NCBI GenBank assembly: GCA_019009955.1
Contig: CM032232.1
Span: forward strand, 57,439,501 to 57,503,500
DNA: 64,000 bases
DNA from: Riptortus pedestris
Lineage: Eukaryota; Arthropoda; Insecta; Hemiptera; Alydidae
Reading direction: 5' to 3'
Shown: positions 44,211-56,106 of the stretch, one piece after another
Position numbering within the stretch: the stretch's first letter is position 1
Layout of the letters: every line of letters begins with the position of its first letter
Translations under genes and position numbers: made by a program
The notes under the pieces: model-generated
Seen by the model: the letters and a program-made list of their open reading frames with translations, nothing else
Told to the model about the DNA's origin: nothing
Database searches by the model: none

Positions 44211-44902
44211 TATAATATGAGCATCTGTACAGAAAGGGCATTATCACTATGTGATGATAATGAAGAGATAAGTCAGCCCTTACGTTAATCAAATAATTAT
44301 ATTTGACGGGAAACCATGTTTATTCCAAAGACGACTAATACAGCATGATTACTCAGGCTTCTGGTCGCCTATTGAAATTTCTCCGGAATTACAACAGAAT
44401 TCCTAATAGGCTTTTATCTAATTTTTCTACTGATACTAAGGAATCACCTTTAAATTTTAATGGAAAACGATATTTATTTGACCCGTTCAAATAGAGGAAG
44501 AGCATCTTTCATAATGGTATTGAAATAAAAAGATTAATTAATGCTTCTGTTAATCCAACCTTTACATTTCGACGGACCATTTTTATTTCATTGACGGGAA
44601 ACGGAAGTCTTAACATAAATTCGTTAACATTTCTTCAATCACCACTTTTTCCTTAACTTTTCATTCACCAGAATCTCTGGGAAATAAATGTTTCGATCGT
44701 AACGTTCTCTTCCTCAGTGTCGACAGTTGCCTCAATTTACTATGATCGAATTACTGTCAGCACTTCGAATGCTTCGTGTATACTACCTTCAGCCAGAGTA
44801 CCTAGCACTCATTGAAATCTGATCTATATGATTTCGAGTCTATCTTCCTTTGTGTTTCTCCTTCTTTCTTCTATCATTGGTTTCCTCTTGACTTTTTTGG
44901 GT
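44211..44902. other. No recognisable feature
   Basis: Non-repetitive-looking sequence with no coding frame of note. Confidence 0.45.
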
Positions 44903-45010
44903 GTGAAATCTCTTATTGAGGTAATAATACTCATGATGTGATTTTTGTTCAAAGTCCTTGAATCCTACCTAGGAGATGACGAAAATGGCATTTATGATTA
45001 AAATGCTCTT
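44903..45010 (+). mobile_element. Family A left end, degraded
   Basis: GTGAAATCTCTTATTGAGG, 'atactcatgatgtgat' and 'aggagatgacgaaaatgg'. Confidence 0.5.
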
Positions 45011-45142
45011 TATATGTATGTAGAAAGGAAGGAATTTATTTATTTGGTTCAATACATAGTATTTTACTCAATAAAGATGTAAGTTATGTGTTAATAAAAA
45101 TTGTCTGTTTTTTCCACTCTAGAGGCTACCTTTTTGTTTGAT

Positions 45143-45407
45143 CGTTCACCGACCGGAAACTAAAAAATACAAATGTCTCTGTTAATAATCAAGATAGTGA
45201 AAAAATGTACATAACAACATTTATAGAATATTACATATACGGAGATATTAAGAATTTTCAAAATTCTCCCCCTCTAACCCCCCCCCCTCCACTGGTCCGA
45301 TTTCAGCCCTTTACGAACTTGATCTTTCGTTTTGTATAAAACGATTATATATCAAGTTTGGTAACGATAAGACACAAATTGCGACCGCTAGAGTGGTAAC
45401 TGACAAA

Positions 45408-45460
<53 letters not shown>

Positions 45461-45572
45461 TTGAACAGACCTCATTTTCGTCATCTCCTGGGTAGGACAT
45501 TTGAAGAAAAATTTCGAAAATCTCGTTATGAGTACGACCTCAATAGCTGATTTCCATTAAGGGAAATCTTGA
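45143..45572 (-). mobile_element. Family A left half with (TA)n
   Basis: 'gaccggaaactaaaaaatac' through a C-rich block, 'gcgaccgctagagtgg', (TA)n at 45409-45456, 'ctcattttcgtcatctcctg' and left end GCTGATTTCCATTAAGGGAA. Confidence 0.7.
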
Positions 45573-45607
45573 GCAAGATTGCAATGAGGGAATCATCAGC
45601 ATTGCAA

Positions 45608-45660
45608 TTAGTTGGAAATATGCTTATTTAACGTACCACTTGCGTGCCAGACTTATGCCT
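45608..45660 (+). mobile_element. Family A right-end stub
   Basis: GTTGGAAATATGCTTATTTA followed by 'acgtaccacttgcgtgccag', which keeps the hairpin layout in degraded form. Confidence 0.4.
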
Positions 45661-45823
45661 CATGAAAGTATGCTGTGACGTGTTTTATGACATTATTACT
45701 TCCTTTACAGGGGCCATTTCCTTCGCTCTCATTCATGCGTTTTATTCAGTGGTCGATATAACTTTATTAATTCTAGAATCTCTGTATTTGTAACTAAAAT
45801 TGTCAGTGTGAAGACATATACCA

Positions 45824-45852
45824 CTGAAGATGGGTTATTAAAGCCAAGAAAC
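45824..45852 (+). ncRNA. Hammerhead-like CTGAAGA..GAAAC motif
   Basis: CTGAAGA (45824-45830), TGG..CCA potential stem, GAAACGTG (45848-45855). Such motifs occur as degenerate ribozyme remnants in Penelope-like and related repeats. No matching stem I is visible in the flanks. Confidence 0.2.
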
Positions 45853-45959
45853 GTGTAAGGCGAATGTGGAATATATATATGAAATTATTTCTTTAACTAT
45901 TCTCACCAAGAATATCGAAATATTTAATATTTTAGACCTTTGTACTTAGGTATAAGCTA

Positions 45960-46573
45960 CCTACTGTTTCAGCCCTTCAGTAAACCTCACGTCATATTAA
46001 CAATAAGCTGTTATATCATGAACCAATTTATTCGAAGCTTAAATACCAAATATTGTTTTCATTGAACTTTTAATGATGTAAGATACGTCCAAATATGTTG
46101 TGTGATGGCGTCACCAATTAAGATTTTACGTTTTTAACTCGAAAAAATTTTATCGATATTTACCATGCTCGACATTTAACCGTTACATTCAACACTAAAT
46201 TTCATAGTCGTTAATGGCTTAAATCAAGCTGGGTATTGGTGGTAGGGGGGTTTAAAATGTTACAGAGCCTATCTTGCTAAATTATTGATGCTCTGCAATT
46301 TTTGATCTATAATTTTTTCGTAGCTCAAATATTAAACGAAACACTAGTACATTCTTTTTTACTGCCTTTTGTACACCCCCATTTCTACAATTCTGGTTTT
46401 CACTTTAATCACCTCAGTAACTAAACGCCTTAAGTTCAACTAACATTTTAATTCCTTTTTACATTGGCTTATTACTGCGGGAGATGTTGAGATAAGATCA
46501 TCAACGTATCACATTCCAGTCTGTGGAAAATATGCTTAGTTCACACATAACTTAAGTGACGGAATTTTTGTAA
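45960..46573 (+). mobile_element. Family A right part (long form)
   Basis: 'tttcagcccttcagtaaacc', 'gaagcttaaataccaaatat', 'gatggcgtcaccaattaag', a second set of C-rich blocks, and a degraded right end GTGGAAAATATGCTTAGTTC..AAGTGACGGAATTTTTG. Confidence 0.65.
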
Positions 46574-46579
46574 GGTTGG

Positions 46580-48195
46580 GCCTTATATGGGATTAGCTAG
46601 AAATCGAAAATGTGTTAACCAGAAGAGTGGAAAAAAATCAGGCAGGCTGCATGCAGACGTATTTTTCATGTTCACCACATGTTTCACCAGACCAAAAAGG
46701 GGTGTGCTGTTCTTTGCAGGGGTCTTTTTTTTTTGTTTAGCTTTCTTTCAATATTCTCGTTAAATCTTCTAATGCTGTTTAGTCAATAATTTGTAATTAT
46801 ATAAGGTCATTTGCGATTTTGGTTTTAATTAATTATTATTTATTAACGTCCACTTTTTGCAACTAAAGCTAATAAGTTTTAGTTAAAAGCCATTTATCTG
46901 TAAACATATTTGGTACACGCGGGCTGTGCAATACTTGATGGTTTGAACTCGACAATATAGCCATTTAATGAGAAGATCTACAACAATAAGAGTTCACCTG
47001 AAATATTTTATATAGTGGCAAACCCATCATCATTTCATCTTTCATAACTACTTCGTAGCTCAACTAATTTTTACTTAAAGAAAATAATACGATCAAATGT
47101 TTGTCCTTGTGAAACTTACACTGTAAGAACTTGTATTCATCTAATTTATGACTGCCCACTCACAGATAATTACAGAAAAGGAGTGATTTAAAAACGTTAA
47201 AAGCGGGAAAATGTGGCCCATAAGTCCTGAACCAACATACTAGACAGTGCCTAAGAAATTAGAAAAATTTAATGTCTTCAAAGATTGCACTTGTGATTGT
47301 TAAATTAGCCAGGGAGAGAACTTAGTTATTAAAATTGCCTATTTTGTAATATTGTAATTTTATGTGTGCTTTTCTGTTTTAGATCATTTAATTTACAAAA
47401 ATCACTCAATAGCTCGAAAAGAAAACAAGAATACTCAGAACAGAGGAACAGTTTGTTGCCAGACCAATGTTGATGTACGACATCGACGTCAAAAATAAAC
47501 CTGAAAATCATTAATATGAACAAATAGACGTACAGCATGGAGACATTTTCAGAGAAACTAAAAATGAACTACGAGGTATTAAGAACACTTGTTATAATCT
47601 ATAATAATTGCATATATTTCATTTGGCCATGAAGATTCACAAAATTCTTGGGGAAAAGAAGTAGTTCTGTCGAGACATATAATCCGCCACACCAAATTAA
47701 CACACTCATACTTGATGGCAAAGACAAACAGACCCTTTTGCTTAACATTGACTTGACAATATGATAAATACTGACAAAATGCCAAAAACGAAGATATCAG
47801 CACTTCCCCTAAGGCTTACAAGAACTATTGACAGAAGGCCGCCAATACGTTAACAACATATTTTCATAATTAAACAAAATTCACCTTAAGCACAAAATGT
47901 ACCCCTTCAAAATTAGGCCTGTGATGTAAAACAAAGTGTTTATTAATGTAAATCGCTATCTTCAACAGGACACATGGCAAACGACAAATTTATTTCTGTG
48001 TAACTACCAATGGCTTTATCACTTTCGACATTTCATAAAAATTAAGGAAAGGTGTTTTTACAATCAACAGAGTTACTGTATATCGCTCCATTTTCATTTC
48101 ATTTTTATTGATTACTTGTCAGCAACAGCATCGGCTCATTGCCTAATTACAATAAAACATACAAATCGCCAATGTCACAAAGTATGTAACTAACA
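46580..48195. other. Largely unassigned
   Basis: Apart from a SINE 3' stub at 46826-46885 I see no repeat family or credible gene. Short frames here have no family resemblance. Confidence 0.45.
46826..46885 (-). repeat. SINE 3'-end stub
   Basis: On the minus strand 'gcaaaaagtggacgttaata' then 'aataataattaatt' matches the family 3' terminus. Confidence 0.5.
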
Positions 48196-48202
48196 TATAA
48201 AT

Positions 48203-48485
48203 AAACTAAGCAGATGAACTCATCTTACCACTTATTCTCCATTTCTCCAGCTAAATTATTATTATCATATGGCCACTGAAAACAGTACAACTTCCTATTC
48301 AAATGTAAGCTGGTCTTGGGATGTTTAGTGACTAAGCACTGAAAATCGTTAAGGTACTTATGCAACAGCTTATTGTTATTATGACTTGAATAAGAGTGGG
48401 GGTTTAGTGAAAGAGAAACAATGTGTTTAACAAATCAAATTGTTCGTTCCCACTTGTAATAACGGAAAGTTTTTTAATTTTATAT
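48203..48485 (-). mobile_element. Family A right part, degraded
   Basis: AAACTAAGCAGATGAACTCA, 'cttaccacttattctccatt' and 'gaataagagtgggggtttag' are in minus-strand family order. The hairpin end is lost. Confidence 0.5.
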
Positions 48486-48489
48486 ATTC

Positions 48490-49300
48490 CCCTTCTCCCG
48501 CTTCGCCCGGGAATTGATTTGAGGCTGAATGGTGATGGTATTTTTTTGTCAAGGCTTTATTTTGCACACTATTTTGACGTTTACCCGTCCCAGTGTTTAG
48601 GGTTTATACCCATCGTTGGCATTTGTTAATAATAAAATTATTTTTTTATGTAAGACTTCACTGTCCTCCATGTTGTCATATTTCCCGTCTCCTGTGCATT
48701 ATGCATAGATTTCAGTTATTAAAGACAAAATATTAACGTAGATTTGTATTAATTTTTCTAGGTGAGGTGACCTGATAGTTCAAATTGGAATGAATTGATG
48801 AGCATATCAATATTTCTACGCAAATTACTTGCTCCACACATTGTTCCTGGAGAAATGTATAAAACAAAAGTTAATGAAAATAACAAAGTAAACAACTTTT
48901 GTTATGTGCATGTTTGTCGAAAAACAAATAGACAATGAAATGTCGCGAATTTTCATTTCAGGCCTCCCTTATAACCCCCACTCCCGTTCTAACCTAAACA
49001 TTTTAATATAGCTTATAATCATGGAAGAATTAATGCTAGTTGACATACCGAGTTTTGTTAAGTTCGGAACAATCATAAAATAGTTGACTCTCGGTTTAGT
49101 TTATAGTGTATATCTCGTTTATACTTTGTTAAAAGACAAAAAAGAAAATCACAAAAGTTACTCTAAATAACAAAATAAACAACTTTTGTTATGTTCATAT
49201 TTGCCGAAAAACGAATAGAAAACTAAATACCGCTATTTTAAATTCAGGCCTCACTTACAACCCCCACTCCTGCCCGTCCCTAGAAATGTTGGTATGGCTT
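48490..49300 (+). mobile_element. Family B, with a tandemly doubled internal unit
   Basis: It starts near GCTTCGCCCGGGAATTG, 'aggctgaatggtgatgg'. The unit of about 290 bp bearing ACAAAAGTT..AACTTTTGT, 'ctcccttataacccccac' and 'taatatagctta' is present twice (about 48850-49060 and 49150-49300). The 3' end with GGTTCAGCCGTTT is missing. Confidence 0.65.
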
Positions 49301-49304
49301 ATTA

Positions 49305-49935
49305 TTATGATACATTATATATATTATAATGATATATTATATATATATATAGATGTGGTATGTTTATGTGTGTTTGTGTCTGTGTGTATGCAGATTTAGT
49401 ATTGTTTACAATATAATTAATATATAACGAACTGGGATACTGAGATCCACCCATTCCCCAGATATCAGAATAGTGAGGCAATTGAATAGATTTTGGTTGA
49501 ATATTGATTTTTGGCCTAATACGGCATGGAATGCGTGGCAGGTCTTGGACCTTCATGAGCCAAAGATATTCATTTTTTCAAATAAATATCTGAGGCGACA
49601 TTCCTATCGCAATTTATTCTGCGAAATACCTATTGATACCCTAAAAGGCTGCCCATATATATAAAGGGATGTATTAAATATCAAGGGTGATATCCTATAC
49701 CCTTGTTCCATCCCCTCTCTCCTCTTTTTATAACCACCAATCCTAAAATATCCATACGATTCCTGAATGGAGAACAGGAATCCTATTCGGGAACACGATT
49801 TTCTGTCCTCGTTGATAACACACAAATACATTTACACTACACGGCTTTAACTGCCGGGGCTTAAACTGTAAATGTTAATATTTTTTTCTTTTCCCCCCAT
49901 CGGTCATATATTCGTAATTATTTGACGCTTTCAAT
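49305..49935. other. Unassigned, with short TA/TG runs
   Basis: Includes short TAT/TA and TGTG runs at 49310-49390. No gene is supported. Confidence 0.45.
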
Positions 49936-49937
49936 AC

Positions 49938-50885
49938 AAAACGTTCGTCACACTAGTGATTTCATCTCACCACTTATTCTCTATTACAACAAAAAACTCG
50001 GATGAGTAAAAAAGGGGTTTGTGAGGACTGGAAATATGAAAGTAAGAATAACTCGATTTATATTTCAGTTATGAAAAAAATGCATACAACAATAATCTTA
50101 TATAATCAATAGTTTAACAAGATTGGGTCTATAACATTATACGATTTGACTCATATTAACGAAGATATTTTCGACCTCCCCCCCCCCCTACTTAATCTCA
50201 AAACACTCAATATTCCAGGTCCGATTTCTGCCAATGACAAATATGATCTTGAGTGTTTACTGAAACAGTTAAATATCGAGTATGTTGTAAATCATAACAA
50301 CGGAGATATTTTGAATTTTCGAATTACCCCCTCTAACTCTCCATATGATAATAATAATAAATAAGTATTATAAATAAGTTGTTCATCATATAATAGCTTA
50401 TTGTTAACACGGTAATAGTAGGATAGCGCGTTAACTCAAGGCTGAAAGCTGTAAAATCCAAATATCTCGGTTAATATTTATGATAGGGGGCTCAGTTTAG
50501 CCATGGAGTTGAAGCGTTGGCCTTAATCTCACATGGTAAACCTAAAGTGAGGAGTTTGATTCCTGTCTGGGCAATAGGAATTTATTTAGTGACGAACTCA
50601 TTAAATAAAATCCCTAGCTGGAAAAGGGTGGTTACTTGTAGCTAGCAGACCCCAATTAGCCATTGAGTATACGTTAATAAATAAAAATGATATTTATGAT
50701 AGATAATTTAATTACCTTTAATAACATTTAAAGGTTATCAATAAAATTGGTTGTTTACAATTTTTCGATCTAACTTATAATAAGGTAGATTTTTTCGAAA
50801 TTCCTCTCCTCTAAACCCTCCCCCTCCCCGTCCCTGTGAGACGTTAACGAACTTGGTTCGTAGTTTTGCATGAAAAGCTTATATA

Positions 50886-50943
<58 letters not shown>

Positions 50944-50983
50944 GTTCGAAAGTGAATAAACAAAAATTCACATTACGGTAACA

Positions 50984-51042
<59 letters not shown>

Positions 51043-51166
51043 GACTGAATGGACCTCATTTTTGTTATGCCCTTTTTTGGATCGATGGACATTTGACGAC
51101 ATTTTTCGAAAATCCCGCCATGAGTACAACCTCAATTGATGATTACCTTAAGGGAAATCTGCTGAA
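49938..51166 (-). mobile_element. Family A (HINE-like) with a nested SINE and two (TA)n tracts
   Basis: The right end is degraded ('aacgttcgtcacactag'). Blocks follow in family order to 50486, then a SINE, then family A resumes at 50703. (TA)n tracts lie at 50880-50940 and 50986-51036. The left end is 'atgagtacaacctcaattga', ACCTTAAGGGAAATCTGCTG. Confidence 0.75.
50487..50689 (+). mobile_element. Full-length tRNA-derived SINE with perfect 13-bp target duplication
   Basis: The element begins GGGGCTCAGTTTAGCC, has a degraded A-box, then 'aaagcgttggccttaatct'-type sequence, B-box GAGTTTGATTCCTGTC, 'gcaataggaatttatttag', 'gacgaactcattaaat' and ends 'tacgttaataaataaaaatg'. It is bounded by identical ATATTTATGATAG copies at 50474-50486 and 50690-50702. 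At 203 bp it is the best reference copy. The duplication length fits LINE-driven target-primed insertion. Confidence 0.9.
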
Positions 51167-51535
51167 AATTAAAAAGAAGTTAACCAATTAGTAGTATACT
51201 CAAATATTCATAGCTAATGAATCATTAACAACTCGATCATTACCATATTCAATTGATTAATTAGCATATCAATTATTTAATAGTTACTCCAATAATGTAT
51301 TAATAATTAAAACTAACCACTAACTTAATAATGAACCAACCTTAGTCATGATAATAGTGTTCTTTGTCTAGAATATAATTTTACATAAAGTTTTACGTAA
51401 AAACAAACAATTTACAACAATGAAGGAACACTTTATTATTCTCATGACTTATTACCATTGAATTGTTACATTAATTGTTCATAAATTAGTATAAATTAAG
51501 AAGTGTAAACATGTAATAAACTAGAGGTAACCAGT
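51167..51535. other. Very AT-rich, no feature
   Basis: Simple AT-rich sequence with many TTAAT/ATTAA strings. Nothing assignable. Confidence 0.5.
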
Positions 51536-51539
51536 AGTT

Positions 51540-52085
51540 GTAATTGATGACGTCACACAACATATTTGCATGTGTCTAACACAGTAAAAGTCCGTTGAAA
51601 ACAATATTTGATATTTAAGTTAGCAATATGACGTCTCGTGATACATTGGCTTATAGTTAACGAGGGAAGACTAATAGTTGGTATATACTAAAGGCCGAAA
51701 ATGAATAAATGCAAATACCTCGGTTAATATTCGAGATGGAGAAACGATCTATAAGCAACATTTATAGGACACTGCATTTGCAATAAGATTGGATATTCAA
51801 TTTTTCTGTCCGACTAATAAAAAAGGAGATATTTAAAATTTTTTAAAATAACTTGTCCCAGTCCTACTGATCCGATTACGGCCTTAAAAGAACTTGATGT
51901 TTAGTGCTACATAATACGTTTTAATATCAAGTTTGGTAACGAATAAAAGAAAAATTGTGACCACTAGAGCGGTTATAGGCAAGTATATGGAACAGGCTTC
52001 AGTTTCATGATCTAGGTTAGATCGATGGGCAATTGAGGAAAATTTACGATAATCCCGTCATTAGTAAAACCTCCCTTAAGGTAAA
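51540..52085 (-). mobile_element. Family A internal and left part
   Basis: 'gatgacgtcacacaac', 'aggccgaaaatgaataaatg', 'gtgaccactagagcggtta' and left end 'aaacctcccttaagg'. The TA tract and right end are missing. Confidence 0.6.
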
Positions 52086-52087
52086 AC

Positions 52088-52250
52088 TTCTTAAAGGAGG
52101 GTAAAATGTCTTGGTCATAAGAAACGACTATATCATCAAATTTATTTGATGATAAGATCATTGTACATACGGCTTCCCAGTTTCAGTATGGCACAATGTA
52201 AAGGAAACAGAAGCTTCCGAAAGAGTACAATGGTTACAGGTAGTCTCATT
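52088..52250 (+). pseudogene. Reverse transcriptase tail relic, third copy
   Basis: 'ggagggtaaaatgtcttgg' and later 'gcttccgaaagagtacaatg' match the relic at 16580-16800. It is too degraded to translate. Confidence 0.45.
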
Positions 52251-52379
52251 TCATCATTTCTTAGGTAGTTTGGAGTAATGGACATTTTTAGTAAGTTTTG
52301 GAAAATCGCTTAATCAGTATAACCTCTATAGGCAATTTCCATTAACTGAAATGAAGTGCAGAAAGTGTGATAAGAAGCC

Positions 52380-54240
52380 CTAATGAGCGACCAGCCTAGG
52401 GGAAGTGCATTGATAAGGAGGATGGGACGGGGAGGGAAGAGGTAGATCCGGCAACGCTGTCGAGACAGGGGGTGCAGTCTGAGGGGCTTTAGTACCTTTT
52501 TACTGGAGCTGGATCTCTGGTAGCTGGACCAAGGCCGCTCTGGCTACAGGCACACAACTTCCTTCTACTCAGACCTCAGCCGAATTACAATCACTCCCCA
52601 ACTGTTGGCCTATCCTTGGGGCTACGATACCTCACACATTGCGCCCAGAATTTGAAATAACCGCTCGTTACCCTTTCTTCTTTGTCAGCTGCTCCTCACA
52701 GCTATGCAGCCGATAAAGCACTCCACAGAGGCAGGCAACCTCATCTGGGAAACCAGCTTTCTTCGATGCGACCTGATAATATCTTTTGACTTTGATGACA
52801 GGTTCGGCAAATAAAGTACACCTCTTGACCTTCAAATCCCTTCATTGGCATTTGCCCCAGATGTTCCTTACTCGATAGAGCATCTATACATTAACTTAAA
52901 TATTCTAACTATAAAGGGCAACGACAACATTAAAACTACTGAAGGACCTTCTTCCATTAGCCACTTACTGCATGTGAATGCAACTAACTATTGCATTCAT
53001 GGCCTATTTCATTTTCTCCCAACAAACTCTTGGTTATTATGCCTGCTTATACTCAACTTGTTTTTCGATAACTATCCTTCCCAAGAACTTGAACACGCTG
53101 CGAGTAAAAATCCGCTGGTGTATGCACTGATTCTTTGCATTATGTTATTTGTGAATCCTATCCTACGATTGTTCATTGATTTTTTTGGCTCAGGAGATGC
53201 CTGGGACTAAATGCACTAACAGGTTTCTTCCTTTTTTTGTTAAATCCTTTACGGCTCCTGCTAACAACTATTCAGTGAATAAAACTCCCTATAGAGAAAA
53301 ACGACCACAATGGATTATTTCCCATCTGGGAAATTAGCCTACTGAAATTGTTGACTGTTTCAGAAAATACAAGATTCCTATTGACATTCAAATTCTTTCA
53401 TTTTGTTTTCAAGGGTGAATTCAACCACGAAGATCATGGGCGCCGTATGAATTTTAAATTAGAAAATAAGGGAGGGATCACTACAGTGCACTATTAAGGA
53501 TTATCATTGCATTGAGTTATATGGTTTATTGAAAAGTGTTATTATTAACCGGAGTCCAAGCGGAATTTCAATGCCGAGACTCTAATCTTGCCCGGCTCCA
53601 ACTCATAGGCTCCTCTCATTCATAGCATTGCCTTTCATTTATATTGCATTTATGGTTTAAAGGGCCATCAGAAGCCATTAACTTTTGTCCGACATGTTCT
53701 TTAACTGATAGAGCATCTATAAAAGTCCTTCAAATTAGAGAAGTGTAGCCTAAATTAAAACTGCTGAAGATACTTCCTGCCATTGATCACAAACTGCCTA
53801 AGAATACGCAACTGTTCCCCTGATGGCGCATTTCATTTGGTTTCTACAATATTCTGGTTTTTATGTCTACTTCCGATCAATTTATTTTCGTTGATTATCC
53901 CTCCCAGGTACCTGAGCATGCTGCGAGTAGAAAACAAGTAGTGTGTTTTCTACATGCATGTAAAACCAATTCGACAGCACGACCCACTACTAGGTTTTAC
54001 TGTTTATTGATTTTTGTGATCGGGTGCACTAAATGCATTAATGGGTCTCTTTGTCTTAGTTTAGTGGTAACCTCAGGCCCACAAGAGAGGCCATCTGCAG
54101 TTCTACTAGTTCAAAAAGCCTGCAATGCATCCAACAACTGTAGTCGCCTAACAATGCCATATGCAAGATGGAAGTCAATACAGTGTCAATGCTTATCACC
54201 ATAATATCCATACGCCTTCTGAAACAATTGAGAATGTGAG
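52380..54240. repeat. Diverged long direct repeats
   Basis: About 390 bp at 52840-53230 and 53660-54050 match in order: 'atgttcc/ctttaact', 'gatagagcatctata', 'attaaaactactgaagga', 'gaacacgctgcgagta' against 'gagcatgctgcgagta', and 'taaatgca.taa.ggg'. Spacing is about 820 bp. Shorter pieces such as 'tctgggaaa..agc' at 52748 and 53324 suggest a third partial unit. Open frames at 52845-53210 and 53863-54204 lie in the repeats and are not conserved between the copies. Confidence 0.55.
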
Positions 54241-54404
54241 GGGCGGTATCCACTCTACTACTCTCCTAGTTCCTTTCAGTCTTCCTTACTAACCTCTAAC
54301 AAATATCCACCGATAGCACGCTGTTGTACTACTATTTTAACTTGGATAGACACTCTTCTCATCTTCTCATTCTGCTGACATTGTTATTTTTTTTATCGAC
54401 ATAT

Positions 54405-54572
54405 TAAAATCAAACCTAGAATCATTAGTTCGATTCTTACTAGGAATTTATTTAGTGTCGGACTCATTAAATAATATCCTTAGTCCCGCCCAGGCTAGAA
54501 ACCGTGGTAGATAGGTAACCCCGTCTCAATAATCCTTGTTAGCAAAAAGTGTACGTTAATAAACAAAATTGT
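54405..54572 (+). repeat. tRNA-derived SINE, 5'-truncated
   Basis: 'aaacctagaatcattagttc' (B-box GTTCGATTC), 'ggaatttatttagtg', 'cttagtcccgcccaggc' and end 'gtacgttaataaacaa'. Confidence 0.75.
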
Positions 54573-54574
54573 TT

Positions 54575-55110
54575 ATCATAAAATTCAATATTTGTTGTTA
54601 TATTTCAAAGACATAACGGGTTCCTATCGGGAGATAAGTTAATATTTTTCAAGTATTGGGACCACTAACTCTTGATTTGTTCACTTCCTATGAGAAGGTT
54701 TCCCGGTTGGTCTAGAGAGAACGTATGATGCGTACCTTCCATTCATCTAATGATACATTCAAGTAGATATAGAATACTTTCTAATAAACTCATCTAATTT
54801 TTCCGGTACTGAATTACTATACTATGAATTACTAAGATGATCTGTAGCAAACACAATAATAACACTGTGGGTTTAGATTACATTCCTTATGAATGCTACA
54901 AATATGAAGAAAAGCTGCTGTTCCTAATTCCTTATATCTCTATGACTTGTATAATACCATTTGGTTCTTAGAGAGTGTTCCTCATAAGCACAGCAAGAGT
55001 AAAATAAAAATAACATAAAATAAAATTTCAAACATAAAAAAAAAGGTGGCCTCCATTGCTTTAATATATAACAACTTTTCCTGAACCACTGATTTATTTG
55101 GTATAAAATT
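54575..55110. other. No recognisable feature
   Basis: Unassigned AT-rich sequence. Confidence 0.5.
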
Positions 55111-55111
55111 A

Positions 55112-55622
55112 TTCGTTGGAAGGCGGAATGTCACTCCTTGGACGAATAAGCGCCCCTTCTTGCACTAAGAGGGATCAATCCTTGGACCTAGAAGTATCAC
55201 TTCTTGGGCAAAGAACCATCTCTACTTGTACGAAAAAGAATAATTCTTTGGAACCCTACGCCTTCCACGAAGAACAATAACTCTTTGGAAGACGGAATGT
55301 CATTCCTTGGTCGAAGAAGGGTCTATGTTTGGTCTAAAGAGCATCGCGCCTTCCACGAAGAAGCATAACTCTTTGGAAGACGGAAAGTCACTCCTTGGAA
55401 TAAGTGGCGCGTGCTTTAAGAAGCATCACTCCTTGCCAAGACGAATATCACTATCGGACGAAGACGCATCCGTACATAGATTAAGAAGTTTCACTCCTTA
55501 AACGACGGAATGTCACTCCTTGCACGAAGTAGTGACACTCCTTGCATGAAGAAGCATCTCTCCTTGCAAGGTGGAATGTTACTCTTGAACGAAGAAGCAT
55601 CCCTACGTGCACGAAGAGGGAA
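55112..55622. repeat. Degenerate 21-22 bp minisatellite
   Basis: The core CACTCCTTGCACGAAGAAGC recurs with anchors near 55132, 55299, 55387, 55429, 55492, 55513 and 55537, spaced at near-multiples of 21-22 bp. An 88-bp block ('gccttccacgaagaa..' at about 55260 and 55348) is repeated. Open frames on both strands are repeat translation. Confidence 0.8.
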
Positions 55623-56033
55623 TATATCCGAGAACTGTGTTTTAAGTAATCTGGTCTCATGTAGTATCTACTTCTTGTGTGTATGAAAGTTTGTCTCGGT
55701 GCTTTCATTATAGGATGGTCTGACGCGGATTGCAACGGTAAATCACTCCATGCTATTGTTAGGTCCTAAGGAAATCAGGATTACCTGTTCACTAATTTTA
55801 GCACACTAACAATGTACTTTCAATTGGCTTAGTTTTGGAGCTATTGTGCTTCTGTTATTGAAAAAGTTGAGTTTCCAAGTTCCCCAAATTATAAAAATAA
55901 CAGAAAAATGAAAATATGCTAATTGAAAATGAGAATGAAGGCAGATAGGTTGGTTAAATTGGAGTATTTCTCTTTCTCAATGTTTTATTTATTTATTTTT
56001 TCATCCTTCACACACTTACTTCTCCTTGGCAGC

Positions 56034-56106
56034 ATGTTAGTAGCCCTGAATAAGGAGACATGGGCCTATGAAAGTGCTAAGGAAATTGAAGAGGAGAAAG
56101 ACTCCA
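56034..56106 (+). other. Possible internal exon
   Basis: A long pyrimidine tract ends CTTCTCCTTGGCAG at 56033, a strong acceptor by eye. It is followed by an open frame MLVALNKETWAYESAKEI and EEEKDS, with a possible donor CCAG|GTCAAT at about 56106. Without splicing, the frame runs on to 56174 and ends PLYN. The residues upstream of the AG read as a hydrophobic stretch only because they translate the pyrimidine tract. The protein is not recognised. Confidence 0.2.

Noticed and set aside
52845..53210. 121-codon frame
   Set aside because: It lies in one half of a direct repeat. The matching half (53660-54050) does not conserve the frame, and no domain is recognised.
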